Positions 51,401 through 59,400 of a stretch of DNA of 64,000 bases are shown here, piece after piece (positions within the stretch are counted from its first letter, which is position 1; the number at the start of each line of letters is the position of its first letter). The notes under the pieces were generated by a model. The model saw nothing but the letters and a program-made list of their open reading frames with translations, did not search any database and was not told where the DNA came from. The stretch is from Brachypodius melanocephalos. Its lineage: Eukaryota; Chordata; Aves; Passeriformes; Pycnonotidae. The position numbers and the translations under genes were made by a program. The DNA lies in the NCBI GenBank assembly GCA_013398615.1, contig VZSR01000393.1, positions 2,892,060-2,956,059 on the forward strand, given 5' to 3'.

Positions 51401-54400
51401 ATATTTACCATCACAACCAGCTGCTCTTTCCAAGTCCTGTCTCCTCCAGAAGAAAAGCAGCTTCTGATCTCAAGCATTTCAAAGGACTTGTCAGAGCCTG
51501 GAGGGCTGCAGGGCGTCCAGGTTCTCCAACACATTTAAAAATCATCAAGTGTTCATTCTGAGCGTATCTGGACACAGTCTTGGGCAGTTATAGCTGGGAT
51601 GGGGAGGGACTGTGCATCCCTGGATAGGACAACGGGAAAATGCACTGTCTCCTGGAATTCTGTGTGTCTCCACTATCTCAGTGAGGCAAACATGACCTCA
51701 TCTCGCTGAGCTCACAGCCCAGGCCTCCCAGAACAGCTTATCGTGGAGCACTCTCAGCAACCCAGATTCCAGAGCTGCCCTGAGCTCTCCAGCTCAGCTT
51801 TGGACTGAGCAATGACCAAGCAAATAAATTCACATCAGTCCGCAAAACCCCGTGTGGACACAGCTCCGACACAGGGAGCAAAACCATCCTCCTTCTCAGC
51901 CCTCCAGCTCCCTGGAAGGGGTGGGATCAGACCCACCACACACCCCCAACCCTCTGCTCAGACATGGCTTTCTGTGGTTTCCCACTTTGTGGGCTCGGCA
52001 GTGACCGGCCACAGCTGCCCTCCCATCCAGCACCAAAGCCACAGAAACTCTCCCAAGATGTTCTGCACTCCGAGCTCCTCGGAGCTCCTACCCAGCTTTA
52101 TTCCTTGCAGCCCGGGAGGCGGAGATGTTCCTAATTTAATGCAATAAACATCCTGAGCAATAGGCTATTAAATGGGAATTAAAGTGAGCACACAGGTTAT
52201 GTCTCTCTTTGATGCCTGCGGATAAAATGAATGAACTCGGACAAAAGACACTTCACAGGTGATTGGGAAGGAGCTCCATCTCTGCACGGCTTTTTGCTGC
52301 ATGAGGAGAGAAGCTCCTTTCTGCAGGCATCAGATTACAAAGCCATCCCATCTAAATTAGAGCAGTTATTTGCTTCTTGCTTCTCAGACACGAATGCGGT
52401 CAGGAGGCTGGAATTATTTCAGAGCAATAAACATAGCGGGGGAAAAAAAGAGATTTCAGACTTTCCCAGTTATACTTGTAAGAATTCTTTATGCCAATAT
52501 TCAAAGCAGTATCTAGGAAGATGACTGAAGCCGGAAGGGCAACGAGCCTGTGCTCAGCTTCCTTCAGAAGCAGAGGTTGAAAATTTTTTGTGTGTGTGTG
52601 ATTCCAAGTGATTTAGCACATGGATTCTCTCTTTTTCTTTTTTTTTAACTCCTGCGAATTTCTAATGGCCTTTCAAAGTGGAGTGGACAGTGTATACGTG
52701 AAATATAAGCATGGCATGCACACATCATACCACAACTTGTAGGTCCAGATTTAATAATGCATCCCACAAGGAGTCTGCAAACCCCAAGCCAGACACCTGA
52801 ATTGCAGGGATCAGGTTACTCATTTTCCTTCCCAGCTCAGGCTTTCTGCAATACTGGCAGCTCCCTTTTAAAAGTGGCATCAAACCACCAGGACTGACAT
52901 GTCCTGGCAGAGGTGTGGAGATGCTTTTTGCTAACCCCCACAGAAACACTATCCCATCCCGACAGGGAAAGCCACCACCCTACAGTTGAGAGGAAGGATG
53001 CATACCTTATACGTGAAAACAGTTTTCCTTCCAGCAATCTGCACTGTGAACAGTTTTGCTTTATCCAGCTGTCTCTGAGGCAGCCACAAGAGGAAAGATT
53101 TCTGCCTTTCATCACCGCTGAAAGCATCTGACTAAGCCATCTTAAAAGGTCACCGTGCCTCAGGATCTGTTATGTCCTTTTTCCTCTGAGTCCGTTATGT
53201 CCTTTTTACTCTGGGACTGTTAACAAGGAGTTTGTTTTGGCCTTGGCACCCGTCCACCTCTGTTAAACAGTCCAAGTCCATTCTGGAAGTGTCGATCATG
53301 GAGATGTTAGAGGGGTTAAGGTAATTCTGAACTGGCCCAGCTCTGTCAGGAAGTTGTGCCTTGCTCACTCGTTTTCCATTAGCACTGAATACCTGTGCCA
53401 GCTTTCAATCAATTACACAGACCCAGCAGCTAAATCATTTCTTCCTTCATTTTTCAATCTACTTTGTCTTTATCCCATATGTATATAAAAATTCTTTTGT
53501 ATATAACAATTGCAGGTAATTCATAGGACTCGCTGTGTTCTTGTTTTCTTATTAACAGTGTCCAACACCAGAAGTCCATCCAGCATCAGTTAAATATGTC
53601 CCTTTCCTGGAATATATTAGGTCCTATTTCCCTTTTAGACCACTTAAATATATCAGATATGGAGCTGGGAGAAAGAATTTTCACAAGGAAATGTTTGGAG
53701 GTCGATGGCCAAGAACAAAGTCTACCTACACATCCACAAATTATCCCAGCACACCTCCAGTGATGCTCCACTCTGGGACCAAAGGGAAAGAGGAAAGTTT
53801 CTCTATGGTTCTAAAGACAGACCATCCTCTTAAACGAGTCCAAATGAGAAATGTCCTCTGCAGGACAAAGCATTAAAGAGAAATTCCCGTTCAGCCTATA
53901 CATGGCATTTCCAAGTTCTACTGGGTAAACACCAGCACATGAAAGGCTGATTATAGCCCTTCCAAGCAGCACCATCTCATACTCAGCTCCTTTCTTCAGA
54001 GCACATAAGGCCCTTTCATTTGCCCTCAATCACCCATAAAAACCACTAGAAAAGCTCCCTGAGCAAAGGCAAACACGGGAGCGCGACCGCGCCGCGAGCG
54101 CAAACAGCGGCCGGGCCGGGGACACTGGGCTGCCCTGCCAGCCCCACGGCCAACCAAAACACCTGGGCCTTGCTCATGCTTTGTGTTTACCCTCTGGAAA
54201 GCCATCAAGTTGCCTCTTCTGGCAGCGCTTCCCTTCAGGATAACGCGAGAGCCGCTGGGAAAGGGATACAATCCCCGGTTCTTAGAAAGGATTTCTGGCA
54301 GAAGCGGGACCGAAACCCAGCTGGTGTGGATGGACCGAGGGACAGCTGTCCTTCCTCACCACCCCCTGCCCTCTCTTCTCCTTCCCTTCTCCCTGCACTC

Positions 54401-55737
54401 ACAAAAGGCAGGGTTTTCCACTTGCAGCCCTCGCTTCAGCACAGCTGGCAAACGATTTTATATTACATTTAAGTGCATTTTTCTTTTGCCCTTTTAAACA
54501 CGGTCTTAACAAGTCATCCGTCATTCGATCCGTCAGCAGCAGCTGAAGTCAGACTAGTTTTTGGTTCAGAACTATATTTGCACACTGAGAAAAGGCACAC
54601 AAAAAGTAATTATTTGCCTACATCATCCTGCGGCCCTGTAATATTTTGATGGCATGGCAAAAATAGCTCAAAGTAGGGTCTCTGGCATCAGGTAAAAAAA
54701 ATATTCATGTGAATTGTTGATGGCAAAGATGTATTTCATGCTCCTGCAGCTTTTGAGTTCTCCCTCTGAAGTGGTAGAACGCATTGACCAAAGTTTTATT
54801 TTGGTTTCTTGAACTACAAAACTCAACAGCACTGGCCCATCCACCCAGGAACTCCCAAAGCCTTTCCAGTGATCAAAATTCTTTGCAGACGGAGTCACAT
54901 TCCTCAGGCCCTGTTTCCCTGTGGCCCTGTGCAGATTCCCAGGAGCATCGTGGAGGTTTGGCTGACATCGCTAAGCTCAGGTGGCCAGTGTGTGACTGAA
55001 GGCAGGTGCCACCTCCAGCATTGGGTTGGCAACCGAAAAACCACCAGAAGATGCCCTGAGCAGACTTGTGGTGTCCCCACAACAGCCTGAAAGCTTTCAC
55101 AGGGAGAGCAGGGGTTAAACACTGGGGAAAATCTGCTGCTTTTATGACTTGAAGGTAATGGAAGAACCTGCTGAGGCAGGCTGGGGATTTGCCATCACTG
55201 GAGATGCATCCAGGGCTGGGCCAGACGTTCCTTCATGAATAATGGAACCAGTCCTGAAAATATGCAGAGGATGGACTCGATGACCCATCAGCAGCCCCTT
55301 CCAACAAAAACAGGCCACTGATCTAAAGCATCCTTCACTCTGGAATGAAAAACTTCAGGAAACCTCTAGAGAGAAACTTACTTCAGAGAAAATTCACTAC
55401 ACCTCTTGCACCACAAGGAAAATTAAATTACAGTTATGAAGAAAAAAAAAAAATAAAAGTAGTAACAAAGTGATGTACCAGGCTCTAGACTCACCATGTA
55501 TTCCATGTTGGAGGCCACTGGATACACTTGACCCCTCAATTTATTGTGGAGCATCAGTATCTCCTGTCTGTCTGAGAATAAGATGGCTCTCTTGGACCTG
55601 GAGTGAGCTTCCCCATGCTGATATTTACTCAGGATGCTCTCCAGGTGACTCGAGTTGGGCAAGATAAAGCACTCAGCTGTCTTTGTCAGCAGCAGCACAC
55701 ATCCAAGAGGAATGATCCAAGGCAGGGCAGGATTCAT
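33439..55737 (-). CDS. CRISPLD2: CRISPLD2, full coding span (14 coding exons)
   Basis: The gene encodes a secreted CAP/LCCL glycoprotein; in mammals CRISPLD2 (LGL1) is a mesenchyme-secreted, glucocorticoid-induced factor of lung development that also binds lipopolysaccharide. Joined minus-strand exons give 503 codons, close to the usual family length of about 497. In order the protein has a hydrophobic signal peptide (residues 1-22), a basic RSKR site (47-50), a CAP domain (about 58-205) with cavity residues H118, E135, E189 and H162, the signature HYTQIVW (162-168) and CNYSP (199-203), a Cys-rich segment to 236, a variable linker (about 238-290), LCCL1 (about 292-385) and LCCL2 (about 392-490). 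SSSIC at 334-338 and 442-446 marks the LCCL cores. It is CRISPLD2 rather than CRISPLD1 because of ILMLHNKLRGQV, CNPWCPDRC, GRPCSECPPSYGGSC and the C-terminus FRIFAVKQ. All splice phases fit and there is no frameshift or premature stop. Confidence 0.96.
33494..35419 (-). other. CRISPLD2 last intron (1.9 kb)
   Basis: Unique AT-rich sequence with a short (AT)n at 34557-34568. Nothing else recognised. Confidence 0.85.
35420..35553 (-). CDS. CRISPLD2: CRISPLD2 coding exon 13 (LCCL2 core)
   Basis: It encodes S442-E485 plus two bases of S486. SSSICKTAVHAG is the LCCL2 core, followed by VDVMPVEKKKTYVG and SLRNGVQSE, nearly identical to the mammalian protein. The acceptor is TTTTTTCAG and the donor GAGAG|GTGGGA; 134 nt. 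Confidence 0.95.
35812..36120 (-). mobile_element. CR1 3' end in CRISPLD2 intron
   Basis: This is a well preserved reverse-complement CR1 3' region: ATCATGGAATGGTTTGGGTTGG, then CCATGGCAGGGACACCTTCC, then the downstream LCCL-unrelated CR1 blocks through TGTGCCAGGGCCTCTCCACC. It lies in the intron between coding exons 12 and 13, in the same orientation as the gene. Confidence 0.92.
36711..36830. promoter_or_regulatory. Intronic CArG (SRF)-type cluster
   Basis: A perfect CArG box CCATATATGG occupies 36711-36720. About 18 bp on comes an AT-rich CTATATATTTA (MEF2/TBP-like), and near 36815-36824 a CArG variant CTATATATGG with one mismatch. The cluster lies in the 4.3-kb intron between coding exons 12 and 13 of CRISPLD2. 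The sites are read directly; enhancer activity is inferred. Confidence 0.4.
37468..37505. repeat. (CCAT)n microsatellite in CRISPLD2 intron
   Basis: About nine and a half perfect CCAT units in the intron between coding exons 12 and 13. Confidence 0.93.
37690..37838 (+). mobile_element. CR1 3' end in CRISPLD2 intron
   Basis: GGCTTGGAGCAATCTGGTCTACGG, then GTGTCCCTGCCCATGGCAGG, ending CCTTTCCAACCCAAACCACTCCATGG, is the CR1 3' end in + orientation and opposite to the gene. It is short and diverged. Confidence 0.85.
39813..39888 (-). CDS. CRISPLD2: CRISPLD2 coding exon 12 (LCCL2)
   Basis: It encodes the end of R416 through D441: IYCPAHCKDEPSYWAPVFG then TNVYAD. CPAHC corresponds to the CPxGC of LCCL1. 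The acceptor is TTTTCTAG and the donor GAC|GTGAGT; 76 nt ending in phase 0. It is locally CpG-rich compared with its flanks. Confidence 0.95.
39889..41535 (-). other. CRISPLD2 introns flanking coding exon 11
   Basis: Introns 39889-40555 and 40629-41535 contain unique sequence only. I see no repeat or extra exon. Confidence 0.85.
40556..40628 (-). CDS. CRISPLD2: CRISPLD2 coding exon 11 (start of LCCL2)
   Basis: It encodes the end of T392 through P415 plus two bases: QTLDCYTTVAELC then HFKKPASHCP, the conserved opening of the second LCCL domain. Of two AG choices, only the distal CTTGGCAG (exon starting at 40628) keeps frame with the previous exon. The donor is CAAG|GTAACA. Confidence 0.93.
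41536..41579 (-). CDS. CRISPLD2: CRISPLD2 coding exon 10 (LCCL1 end, 44 nt)
   Basis: This very short exon encodes the end of R377 through T391 plus one base: KSKPSNAFMVSKVT, matching the conserved FMVSKV strand that closes LCCL1. The acceptor is TTTTGCAG and the donor ACAA|GTAAG. It was placed by phase: 1 + 42 + 1 nt joins exactly to the next exon. Confidence 0.9.
41730..41860 (-). CDS. CRISPLD2: CRISPLD2 coding exon 9 (LCCL1 core)
   Basis: It encodes S334-F376 plus two bases of R377. SSSICRAAIHYG is the LCCL core, followed by NKGGLVDITRKG and STRNGVESF. The acceptor is CTGGCAG after a pyrimidine-rich tract and the donor TTCAG|GTACTG; 131 nt. Confidence 0.95.
42101..42126. repeat. Poly(T) tract, 26 nt, in CRISPLD2 intron
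   Basis: A run of 26 T in the intron between coding exons 8 and 9. Comparable homopolymers occur at 38906-38931 (26 T), 60995-61016 (22 A), 10223-10243 (21 A) and 62117-62133 (T). Runs of this length are prone to assembly length error. Confidence 0.9.
42847..42913 (-). CDS. CRISPLD2: CRISPLD2 coding exon 8 (LCCL1)
   Basis: It encodes the end of R311 through S333: YLCPAGC then KIFGTFYYES, the LCCL motif CPxGC...GT..Y. The acceptor is TTTGCTAG and the donor a perfect GTAAGT. It is 67 nt and ends in phase 0 just before the SSSIC core on the next exon. Confidence 0.93.
43616..43676 (-). CDS. CRISPLD2: CRISPLD2 coding exon 7 (start of LCCL1)
   Basis: It encodes the end of T291 through N310 plus two bases of R311: QVITCETKMRDKC then RGSTCN. 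Cysteines 296, 304 and 309 open the first LCCL domain. The acceptor is CATCTCCAG and the donor ACAG|GTAGAG; 61 nt. Confidence 0.93.
43677..44975 (-). other. CRISPLD2 intron between coding exons 6 and 7
   Basis: 1.3 kb, of which about 450 bp is a CR1 (44286-44734). Confidence 0.85.
44286..44734 (+). mobile_element. CR1 3' region, about 450 bp, in CRISPLD2 intron
   Basis: This is one of the longest CR1 pieces in the window. It shows the AGCTGGAGAGGGACTGGGGACAAGG block, GAGGGTGGGCAGGCCCTGGCACAGG, CAGCTGTGGCTGCCCCTGG, GTGTCGCTGCCCATGGCAGG and a terminus CCCTTCCAGACCATTCTAGGGTTCTATG. It lies antisense to the gene in the intron between coding exons 6 and 7. The reading frames inside it are CR1 3' UTR, not genes. 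Confidence 0.93.
44976..45134 (-). CDS. CRISPLD2: CRISPLD2 coding exon 6 (linker between CAP and LCCL1)
   Basis: It encodes D238 to M290 plus one base of T291. The stretch is hydrophilic, low in cysteine, rich in Glu, Pro and Lys, and reads DHRYEDP through DETNEVE to KKITPESYM. Only the ETNEVE and SYM ends resemble the mammalian protein, so this is the fast-evolving linker. The acceptor reads CCACCAAG, an AAG rather than CAG or TAG, and the donor is A|GTAAGA. Frame is preserved over 159 nt. Confidence 0.88.
   Translation of the reverse strand: MTVMRIPSLLSQMRPTRWRSHSWRSRSRCSSTCQKTNPAKPQSPRKSPQNPT
45135..46276 (-). other. CRISPLD2 intron between coding exons 5 and 6
   Basis: 1.1 kb, comparatively GC-rich and open in several frames (for example 45751-46152, minus). 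No exon-like splice context was recognised, so these are treated as chance frames. Confidence 0.8.
46277..46377 (-). CDS. CRISPLD2: CRISPLD2 coding exon 5 (Cys-rich segment after CAP)
   Basis: It encodes the end of K204 through K237 plus one base. Residues GNWIGEAPYKTGRPC then SECPPSYGGSC then NNLCYK make up the short Cys-rich tail typical of CRISP-like CAP proteins, with C218, C222, C231 and C236 in a regular spacing. The acceptor is GCTCCCAG and the donor AAAG|GTACTG; 101 nt. Confidence 0.94.
46378..47683 (-). other. CRISPLD2 intron between coding exons 4 and 5
   Basis: 1.3 kb of unique sequence. I see no repeat or further exon in it. Confidence 0.85.
47684..47799 (-). CDS. CRISPLD2: CRISPLD2 coding exon 4 (CAP signature 1 and 2)
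   Basis: It encodes residues 166-203 plus two bases of K204: IVWATTNRIGCAVNVC, then WGEIWENAVYLVCNYSP. It contains cavity residue E189 and both classical CAP signatures, the first of which is split by the upstream junction. The acceptor is CCTTACAG and the donor CCAA|GTAAGG. Confidence 0.95.
47899..48031 (-). CDS. CRISPLD2: CRISPLD2 coding exon 3 (CAP domain)
   Basis: It encodes the end of R121 through Q165: YRSPAFHVQSWYDEVKDY, then CNPWCPDRC and CTHYTQ. E135 and H162 are CAP cavity residues. The acceptor is TCCCAG and the donor CAG|GTAAAG; 133 nt end in phase 0. Only a 99-bp intron separates it from the next exon. CNPWC is CRISPLD2-type, where CRISPLD1 has CNPYC. Confidence 0.95.
48032..50131 (-). 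other. CRISPLD2 intron between coding exons 2 and 3
   Basis: 2.1 kb with a CR1 at 48112-48352. The rest is unique AT-rich sequence. Confidence 0.85.
48112..48352 (+). mobile_element. CR1 3' end in CRISPLD2 intron
   Basis: GGGTTAGATGGGATACTGGG, GTGAGGGTGGTGAGGCCCTGG, GAAGCTGTGGCTGCCCCTG, GTGTCCCTGCCCATGGCAGGG and CCCTTCCAACCCAAACTG identify a truncated CR1 in + orientation, less than 100 bp from coding exon 3. Confidence 0.93.
50132..50250 (-). CDS. CRISPLD2: CRISPLD2 coding exon 2 (CAP domain)
   Basis: It encodes residues 82-120 plus two bases of R121, from TWDEELERSAHAWA to GQNLAVHWG. It carries CAP cavity histidine H118 and the conserved QQCIWDHGP stretch. The acceptor is CCCTGCAG and the donor CAG|GTAAGG, with 119 nt leaving phase 2. 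Confidence 0.95.
53166..53215. repeat. Two-copy 25-bp tandem duplication in CRISPLD2 intron
   Basis: TCTGTTATGTCCTTTTTCCT plus CTGAG (53166-53190) is repeated at 53191-53215 with three mismatches. Confidence 0.85.
54075..54125. promoter_or_regulatory. Compact CpG cluster in first coding intron of CRISPLD2
   Basis: Eleven CpG dinucleotides fall within about 47 bp, in a region otherwise depleted of CpG; a few more follow at 54241-54260. A GCGGCCGGGCCGGGG core resembles SP-factor sites. This is consistent with an internal promoter or enhancer that is kept unmethylated. Confidence 0.4.
55190..55312 (+). mobile_element. Possible old CR1 fragment
   Basis: A stretch ending GGACTCGATGACCCATCAGCAGCCCCTTCCAAC resembles the older CR1 3' ending 'GACTTGATGACCT...CCTTCCA'. 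It is strongly diverged, so confidence is limited. Confidence 0.4.
55495..55737 (-). CDS. CRISPLD2: CRISPLD2 coding exon 1 (start codon, signal peptide, N-terminus of CAP)
   Basis: It encodes residues 1-81 in 243 nt. The start begins MNPALPW and is followed by the hydrophobic stretch IIPLGCVLLL, a secretory signal with likely cleavage near TAEC-F. Then come the conserved KYQHGEAHSRSKRAI segment and the first CAP helix, EILMLHNKLRGQV. The donor is ATG|GTGAGT in phase 0. A CAG acceptor lies one base before the ATG (exon would start at 55738), so most of the 5' UTR is probably on separate upstream exon(s). The frame stays open upstream of this ATG, but that part reads as non-homologous sequence. 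Confidence 0.95.
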
Positions 55738-56114
55738 GCTGCCAGCAGAAGCAGAGATGAAGGTGATGGTGGGTTTTTTTTTCACACAGGGAATCCCGTG
55801 GCTCAGCTCAGGTCTGGAATTTGGGGAGAAACAAGCAGTCAGAGCAGAGCCACAGGAGCTCTCAGTGCATTTGTCCACCCAACAATGAGATCACACAGCC
55901 CAGAGCTGAGCTTGGAAAAGAGTGGTGCTTAAAAAGACAGGAAGACCCCAACAGCACCACAGAGGTGTGGACTCGGTTCATTACACCTGGGAATTCCACT
56001 GATTTGGGAGTGAACACTTCCCAGACATGCAGGAGGCTGCCTTCTGCACCCCTAGCATCCCTGAATAACCCCAGCTCCATCCCTTCACAGCCAGGGGCAC
56101 ACTTTGAGCCATCC

Positions 56115-56480
56115 CCACCCAAAGAGCAGCTGGCAAAGCCCAGAACGCTTTTATATTCTGAAGAAGAGGGAAAGTAAAGCCCCCAGCGAGCAGGATGAGG
56201 AGGTCGGGCAGCAGCAAGAGCTGCTCCTGGGGCTGCAGCAGAGCAGCTGCCGGGCTCTGTGGAAGAGGCTGTGTCTGGGAAATGTCACGGCAGGGCCGAG
56301 CAGCCCCGGTCCCCGCTGGCAGTGACGCACCGGGGCTCTCGCTGACGCTCCCGGCGGGCGGGAGCGGCGCCAGGGATTTGAGTTATGGAGCAGCAGCAGC
56401 CGCCCTCCCCCGGCCAGATTAGGTGTTCTCGGGAGCTCGGATGCCGTCAGCATCGAGAGAGGGTCCTCGCTTTGGATTTT
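56115..56480 (-). promoter_or_regulatory. Candidate proximal CRISPLD2 promoter (TATA plus CpG-rich flank)
   Basis: A minus-strand ATATAAAAG lies at 56148-56156. Directly upstream on that strand (about 56280-56460) is a GC- and CpG-rich block with CRE-like TGACGCAC and TGACGCTC elements on the + strand. Transcription would start near 56120, some 380 bp before the start codon. A possible donor CAG|GTGTAA at about 55988 would join to the acceptor just upstream of the ATG. Spacing and orientation fit CRISPLD2, but no transcript was seen. Confidence 0.5.
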
Positions 56481-59400
56481 GGATAGGTTCGTTTAATCCC
56501 TGTCCCTCGCTCCCCAGCGCTCCTCCTCCACCTGTCATTCCCAAGCGCTTCCACTCCCCGTGCTCCAGTTGATCCATCCAGCCATCCTCGAGCGGCTCGG
56601 CTGGTTTTATTTGGATCGGGAGCTCCTCACAGGAGGAGAGGTGTGCAGGGCTGTGCAGCACACGCTGCTCTCCAGCGCAGCCCCTGCAGCCGCATCAATC
56701 CATCCGGGGCGAGGAGCGTCTGTACAGACAGTGCAAGCACAGGATCTCGCTCCTTAGGGCTGATTTTTGGAAGAAAGTTTCCCCATCCCTGTCTCCAACA
56801 CGAGGTGGAGATCAGGTTCTGACAGCACTTTTGAAAAGCACGCTGAAAGCATTCCTCTGCAGCAGCAGGAAACAAACCCCAGATTAGCAGGAATTGTTCG
56901 AGAAGTTTCATCCAGCGACACGGGATTTGGACACTCTGAGACCGGATGATTTGGAAGCCAACCAGAGCAGGGAAGAGCCATCTGACTCCCAGCTGGAAAA
57001 GCTATGCTTGAGCACAGAGCCCCAAAGCCCTGCTCCCCCAACCCACAACAGCAGCACCTGAGGAGAACGGTGGCAAACACGAGGTGCTATGCACAGGCAG
57101 AGACCTCAAAAAAAAAACCTCTGAGAACCCCCGAAAACTTGTTGGCTGTCTGCAGAAAAGACACAAAGCCCCTGTTTGAGGCTTCCTTCTTGGACTGAGC
57201 GTTCAGGCAGATGAAAACCAGCTGCCCTCAGCCTCTCTCCAGGCAGCGCATTAAGCCTTCGCCCGGGTACAACAATGCAGGATGTAATTTGCTCACTTTA
57301 GGTAATAGCTCCTCATCATTTCCTGCTCCGCAGAGCAAGGCGAACACACGAGCCTTGTCCCCAGCTCCAGGCACACCTGGAAAGACGGGACATTCGGTGG
57401 CACGGGGACAAACCCTCCTTTAACCTCATCCTCTTCTCAGCCCTGCTTGCGGCATTCGCTTCCCCCCAGGCAGGAGCCCGACCCTCCAACCCGGCTGCAG
57501 AGGGGTAGGGGAGGCAAGAGGAGCAGTCGCTTTTGTAGACTGTCTGACCCAAATTCAGGGAACAATTCCTACTTTGAGGCACTTCCCTGAGCGTTTAAAA
57601 ATAGCTGCAGTGCCACGGCCATTCACAATGTGGCCATTTAGCCCCGGCAGCTCTCCCTGCAGGAACAGCCGGCTCTCAGAGGAGGCCGTTGCACCCCTCG
57701 TTTGGCCGGGTGCCCTTTGCTAAACAGGAGCCCAAATCCACCACCCATCTAAGGCAAACATTGAACTTTCAGAAAGGGCAGATTGAAAAAAGAAATCAGC
57801 TGCAGCAGCTGAGAGCCAGAGGAGCTGCCCCGCTCGGGGCTCCGCAGCGAAGCCAGCGCGGCTGGCTCGGCCAAGCAGCCAAAACCTCACAACAGATGGT
57901 GCTTTATTCCTCGGGATGTGCTGCCCTGGGTCCCCCTCGCCAGCAAAAGGATACCAGCATCTCTTTAAAATTAGGTCACTTTGGCTTTATCTTCTGTTTC
58001 ACTCGGGGTGCGAGAGTCCCCTCCTCTGTTTTGGGGTGAGGAGCGCTGAGCATTCCCAAGGAAGGATAAAGGGATCAGAGAGGCACAGGGAGCAGAGAGT
58101 TCCCCGGGCAGATTAATTGAAAGCAGCTGAAGGATGCTCACGTTTCAGCGAGGTCTCAGGGGTTTCAGATGTCCATCCCTCTGCCTCTCAATATCCTCGT
58201 GCCCAGGTGCAAAGGAACACTCAGATGTGTGTTCCTGCCCTGCAGGGCCGGGGCAATGCCTCACCCAGGGAGGCTGAAATCACACTGCCTTTGAGCTGGG
58301 GTTTGACATTATTCACAGAAAATCATCAGCTGACAGTCAGCTGAGGAAGCCTCTGCTGTTGATTTCAAGGGTTCAAGAGGAGCACAAGCTCCCTTTAAAC
58401 ACATCAGGCCCTGGACACTGGTGCCAGGTGAACATCTGGGAGCCATCAGAAACCACTGAGTCAGCAGAAAAGGACTCCTGACTGTGCTGTAAAGCCTGTC
58501 CAAAATGGGGAGAAATGGGAGGCCTTCTTCTGGGGTCTGAGGGAGTTAAAGTGCAGCACTGGACTTTGGGAAAGGTTATTTTTGGAAAGCTATTTCCCCA
58601 GCTAATGGATGGTGTCTGCTTCGCACTGAAAGCAGGAGAGCTGGGCGCATCTGAAGCCTGGCAGAGACTCTGTTAAAGCCACATGCAGGCTGATCCTGCC
58701 TTCATGTCCCCATGTCACCTTATTCTTTGGGGACACTGAGCTCTGCCTGCCTCCCTAGCGAAGCACACCAGTGGGTGCCTGCTCCTGGCTCACAGGTGAC
58801 ATTTGCAGCTAAAACATCCCAGGGTCTGTGGAGCTACACATGGCACCAGCTGACAGGGAAGGAAAATGCAAAGTTAGCTCAGGATGTCAGGAGAGCATTT
58901 CAAACAGCAAAGCAGAGGGGAGTTAGCCTGGGATCAGCTTCTGGCCTGAGGTAGCCTGGGATCTAGGATGAGCTAGCCTGGGATCAGCATTTAGCCTGGG
59001 ATCAACTTTAACTTATGCAAAGGAATCCAGGGATAAAGCCACAACAGGATGCACTAAACTCCAGGTCATCTCTTTCCCTGGGATGTACACAGCCCAAGCT
59101 TGGCAGAGTTGTGGTGGCTTCCAAAGACAAGCAGGATGACAAGTTCCTAGACACAGGACAGCAGTGACACATTGCACAGGACACACCACAGATTCAGCAC
59201 CTTCAAGGCCATGGGCCAAAACCTCTGGATCTTCCATTTCAGTCCACTCCCACAGAACCCAAGTGGGTGAATTTCTGTGTAAAACCATATGGAAAACCCA
59301 CTGGTAACAGACACCACACGTGGTGACGCTGAAATTCCTTTCCTGCAGGACCTGAGAGCAGAGCTGCACAAACACAGCCAGCCTGAGGCACACAAATGTG

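Larger units (their letters stand above)
50251..55494 (-). other. CRISPLD2 first coding intron (5.2 kb)
   Basis: This is the largest coding intron. It holds the CpG cluster (54075-54125), the 25-bp duplication (53166-53215) and a possible old CR1 (55190-55312). Open frames such as those at 50608-51042 and 51079-51534 on the minus strand have no recognised similarity. Confidence 0.85.

Noticed and set aside
51079..51534. 151-codon minus-strand frame in the first coding intron, considered as an extra CRISPLD2 exon
   Set aside because: Flanking coding exons 1 and 2 join in phase without it, and the CAP domain would be interrupted.
33439..55737. Assignment to CRISPLD1 instead of CRISPLD2
   Set aside because: Diagnostic stretches (CNPWC, GRPCSECPPSYGG and the C-terminal FRIFAVKQ) and the linker match CRISPLD2.
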